A DNA stretch of 13,590 nucleotides from Oscillospiraceae bacterium. GTDB taxonomy: Bacteria > Bacillota > Clostridia > Oscillospirales > Oscillospiraceae. Location of the stretch: NCBI GenBank assembly GCA_017400415.1, contig JAFPTE010000261.1:1-13590 (forward strand), given 5' to 3'. The position numbers and the translations under genes are program-made. Of this stretch, positions 12,640 through 13,590 are shown in pieces (the first letter of the stretch is position 1; every line of letters starts with the position of its first letter). The notes below the pieces were generated by a model. The model had not been told where the DNA came from, made no database searches, and saw only the letters and a program-made list of their open reading frames with translations.

Positions 12640-13122
12640 TTGATTGAGCTGACTCTCATCACCGTCGGCAAGCTTAAGGAGAAGTTTTACCAGGAGGCCT
12701 CGGCGGAGTATATCAAGCGCCTGGGGGCCTACTGCCGCTTCAATATTATCGAGCTGGGGGAGGAAAAGCGCTCCCGGGACCCCTCCCAGCGGGAAATCGA
12801 AACCGCCCTGGAGAAGGAGGGAGAGGCCATCCTCCGCTCCGTGCCCAGGGGCGCCGCTCTCTGCGCCATGTGCGTGGAGGGCAGGGAGCTGACCAGCCCG
12901 GAGCTGGCCCGGGCCCTTGAAAATCTGGGCCGTGAGGGCGGCGGCAAGGTCTGCTTCGTGGTGGGCGGGTCCGACGGCCTGGCCCCGGCTGTGAAGGCCC
13001 AGGCGAGCCTGCGGCTCTCTATGTCACGAATGACCTTTCCCCATCATCTGGCCCGGGTGATGCTGCTGGAGCAGCTGTACCGGGCGCTGAACATATCTGC
13101 CGGCGGGCACTACCACAAGTGA
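12640..13122 (+). CDS. rlmH: 23S rRNA (pseudouridine1915-N3)-methyltransferase RlmH
   Basis: This is a 160-aa SPOUT methyltransferase that uses SAM to methylate pseudouridine 1915 in helix 69 of 23S rRNA on assembled 70S ribosomes. The length matches the family. Signatures are the N-terminal ITVGKLKE, the knot glycine motif CFVVGGSDG (residues 105-113), LSMSRMTFPHHLARVMLLEQ and the C-terminal tail ending HYHK (usually PYHK). The start is TTG at 12640, directly abutting the murA TGA, with GGAGG at 12627-12631 eight bases upstream inside the end of murA. It is therefore translationally coupled to murA. Confidence 0.95.
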   Translation: MIELTLITVGKLKEKFYQEASAEYIKRLGAYCRFNIIELGEEKRSRDPSQREIETALEKEGEAILRSVPRGAALCAMCVEGRELTSPELARALENLGREGGGKVCFVVGGSDGLAPAVKAQASLRLSMSRMTFPHHLARVMLLEQLYRALNISAGGHYHK

Positions 13123-13147
13123 CCGCTAACCGAAAGGAGCTGCCTTT

Positions 13148-13468
13148 ATGGGAAATCTGACCTGGGGCCGCCGTGAAAATCCCGCTGTCTACGGGACCTG
13201 GCCCGAAAATGAGAAGGGCGAGCCCGAGGCTCCTGCCCTCCTGCTCCATGACTATCTCAGCGACCAGGAGCTGGACATGACCCGCACCATGCTGGAGTCC
13301 TTCGGCATCGCCACCGTCTGCCGCTACCCCAACGATGGCCAGTTCGGCACCGTCATTATGGGCCGGGCCCAGGGCGGCGTGGACGTCTTTGTGCCGGAAA
13401 CCCAGCTGGAGGATGCCCAGAACATCCTCTCCGCCCCTGCCGAGGAGCAGGCGACTGAAGAAGAGTAA
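13148..13468 (+). CDS. Small DUF2007-like (putative signal-transducing) protein
   Basis: This is a 106-aa soluble protein. The segment from about residue 31 (LLLHDYLSDQELDMTRTMLE) through YPNDGQFGTVIMGRAQGGVDVFVPETQLEDAQNIL resembles the DUF2007 domain, a small ferredoxin-like fold in which a short beta-alpha unit reads as level/spillover of information in a name only; no activity is established. The PxDGxFG and DVFVPExxLEDA patterns are the basis for the call. The N-terminal 30 residues (MGNLTWGRRENPAVYGTWPE) are extra and Trp/Pro-rich, and the tail is acidic (EEQATEEE). Start follows AAGGAG at 13134-13139. It is co-directional with rlmH and the next gene and probably in the same operon. Confidence 0.7.
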   Translation: MGNLTWGRRENPAVYGTWPENEKGEPEAPALLLHDYLSDQELDMTRTMLESFGIATVCRYPNDGQFGTVIMGRAQGGVDVFVPETQLEDAQNILSAPAEEQATEEE

Positions 13469-13500
13469 CAAATTCATTTATATATAAGGAGGAGATTCCC

Positions 13501-13590
13501 ATGGATTTTATGAAAGAGTATGAGAAGTGGCTGGCCTCTCCCGCACTGAACGAGGCGGAGAGGGCGGAGCTCCTGGCCATCAAGAACGAC
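13501..13590 (+). CDS. Phosphosugar mutase (phosphoglucomutase/phosphomannomutase), 3' end cut by the window
   Basis: Only 30 codons are visible (starting MDFMKEYEKWLASPALNEAE), with no stop before the edge. The pattern Y-x-K-W-L-x-S-P followed by an acidic E-R-A-E-L helix is the usual N-terminus of Firmicutes alpha-D-phosphohexomutases, which interconvert hexose 1- and 6-phosphates. The active-site serine loop lies outside the window, so this is a resemblance call. AAGGAGG (13486-13492) is eight bases upstream, a strong ribosome binding site. It follows the DUF2007-like gene by 32 bases. Confidence 0.6.
   Translation, partial: MDFMKEYEKWLASPALNEAERAELLAIKND

Noticed and set aside
1..13590. 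CRISPR arrays, tRNA or rRNA genes, insertion sequences, prophage genes
   Set aside because: No regularly spaced repeats, no tRNA cloverleaf or rRNA segment, and no transposase, integrase or phage-like proteins were seen.

Overview
The window is chromosomal DNA from a Gram-positive anaerobe, most likely a Clostridia member of the Oscillospiraceae type (inference). The signs are strong AGGAGG-type ribosome binding sites, sigma-A promoters with 17-base spacers, TTG starts, an SLH-domain S-layer-like protein, DegV, and high-GC codon use over most of the window.

Layout. (1) Positions 1-1950 hold three genes visibly lower in GC than the rest: a left-truncated secreted matrixin-like zinc protease, a membrane-anchored extracytoplasmic protein and a small multi-pass membrane protein. 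A 24-base near-repeat follows the stops of the last two, and the block ends at a strong bidirectional hairpin. It looks like an accessory insertion. (2) 1988-4430 holds tatD (minus) and, divergent from it, a cation diffusion facilitator behind a consensus promoter and a leader that matches the NiCo (nickel/cobalt) riboswitch, whose 3' strand is shared with an intrinsic terminator. mntP (manganese efflux) converges on it. (3) 4478-5855 holds tadA (plus) and degV (minus) with a shared terminator. (4) 5889-8280 is a TetR-family regulator followed by two consecutive, non-identical hypB genes and hypA. The operon promoter shares a palindromic -10 with the divergent degV promoter. No hydrogenase structural genes are in view. 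(5) 8281-11240 is a regulatory region with helically phased T-tracts, a strong promoter and a structured leader of about 317 nt, followed by a highly expressed SLH-domain surface protein and its terminator. (6) 11270 to the end is a housekeeping operon: murA, rlmH, a small DUF2007-like gene and the start of a phosphosugar mutase.

The recurring theme is transition-metal handling: Ni/Co-sensing export, Mn export, and a nickel-chaperone operon with duplicated HypB. The most unusual items are the tandem hypB pair, in which the second copy has an altered guanine-specificity motif, the riboswitch, the face-to-face promoters at degV/tetR, and the S-layer leader with its bent-DNA promoter and mutually exclusive foldings.
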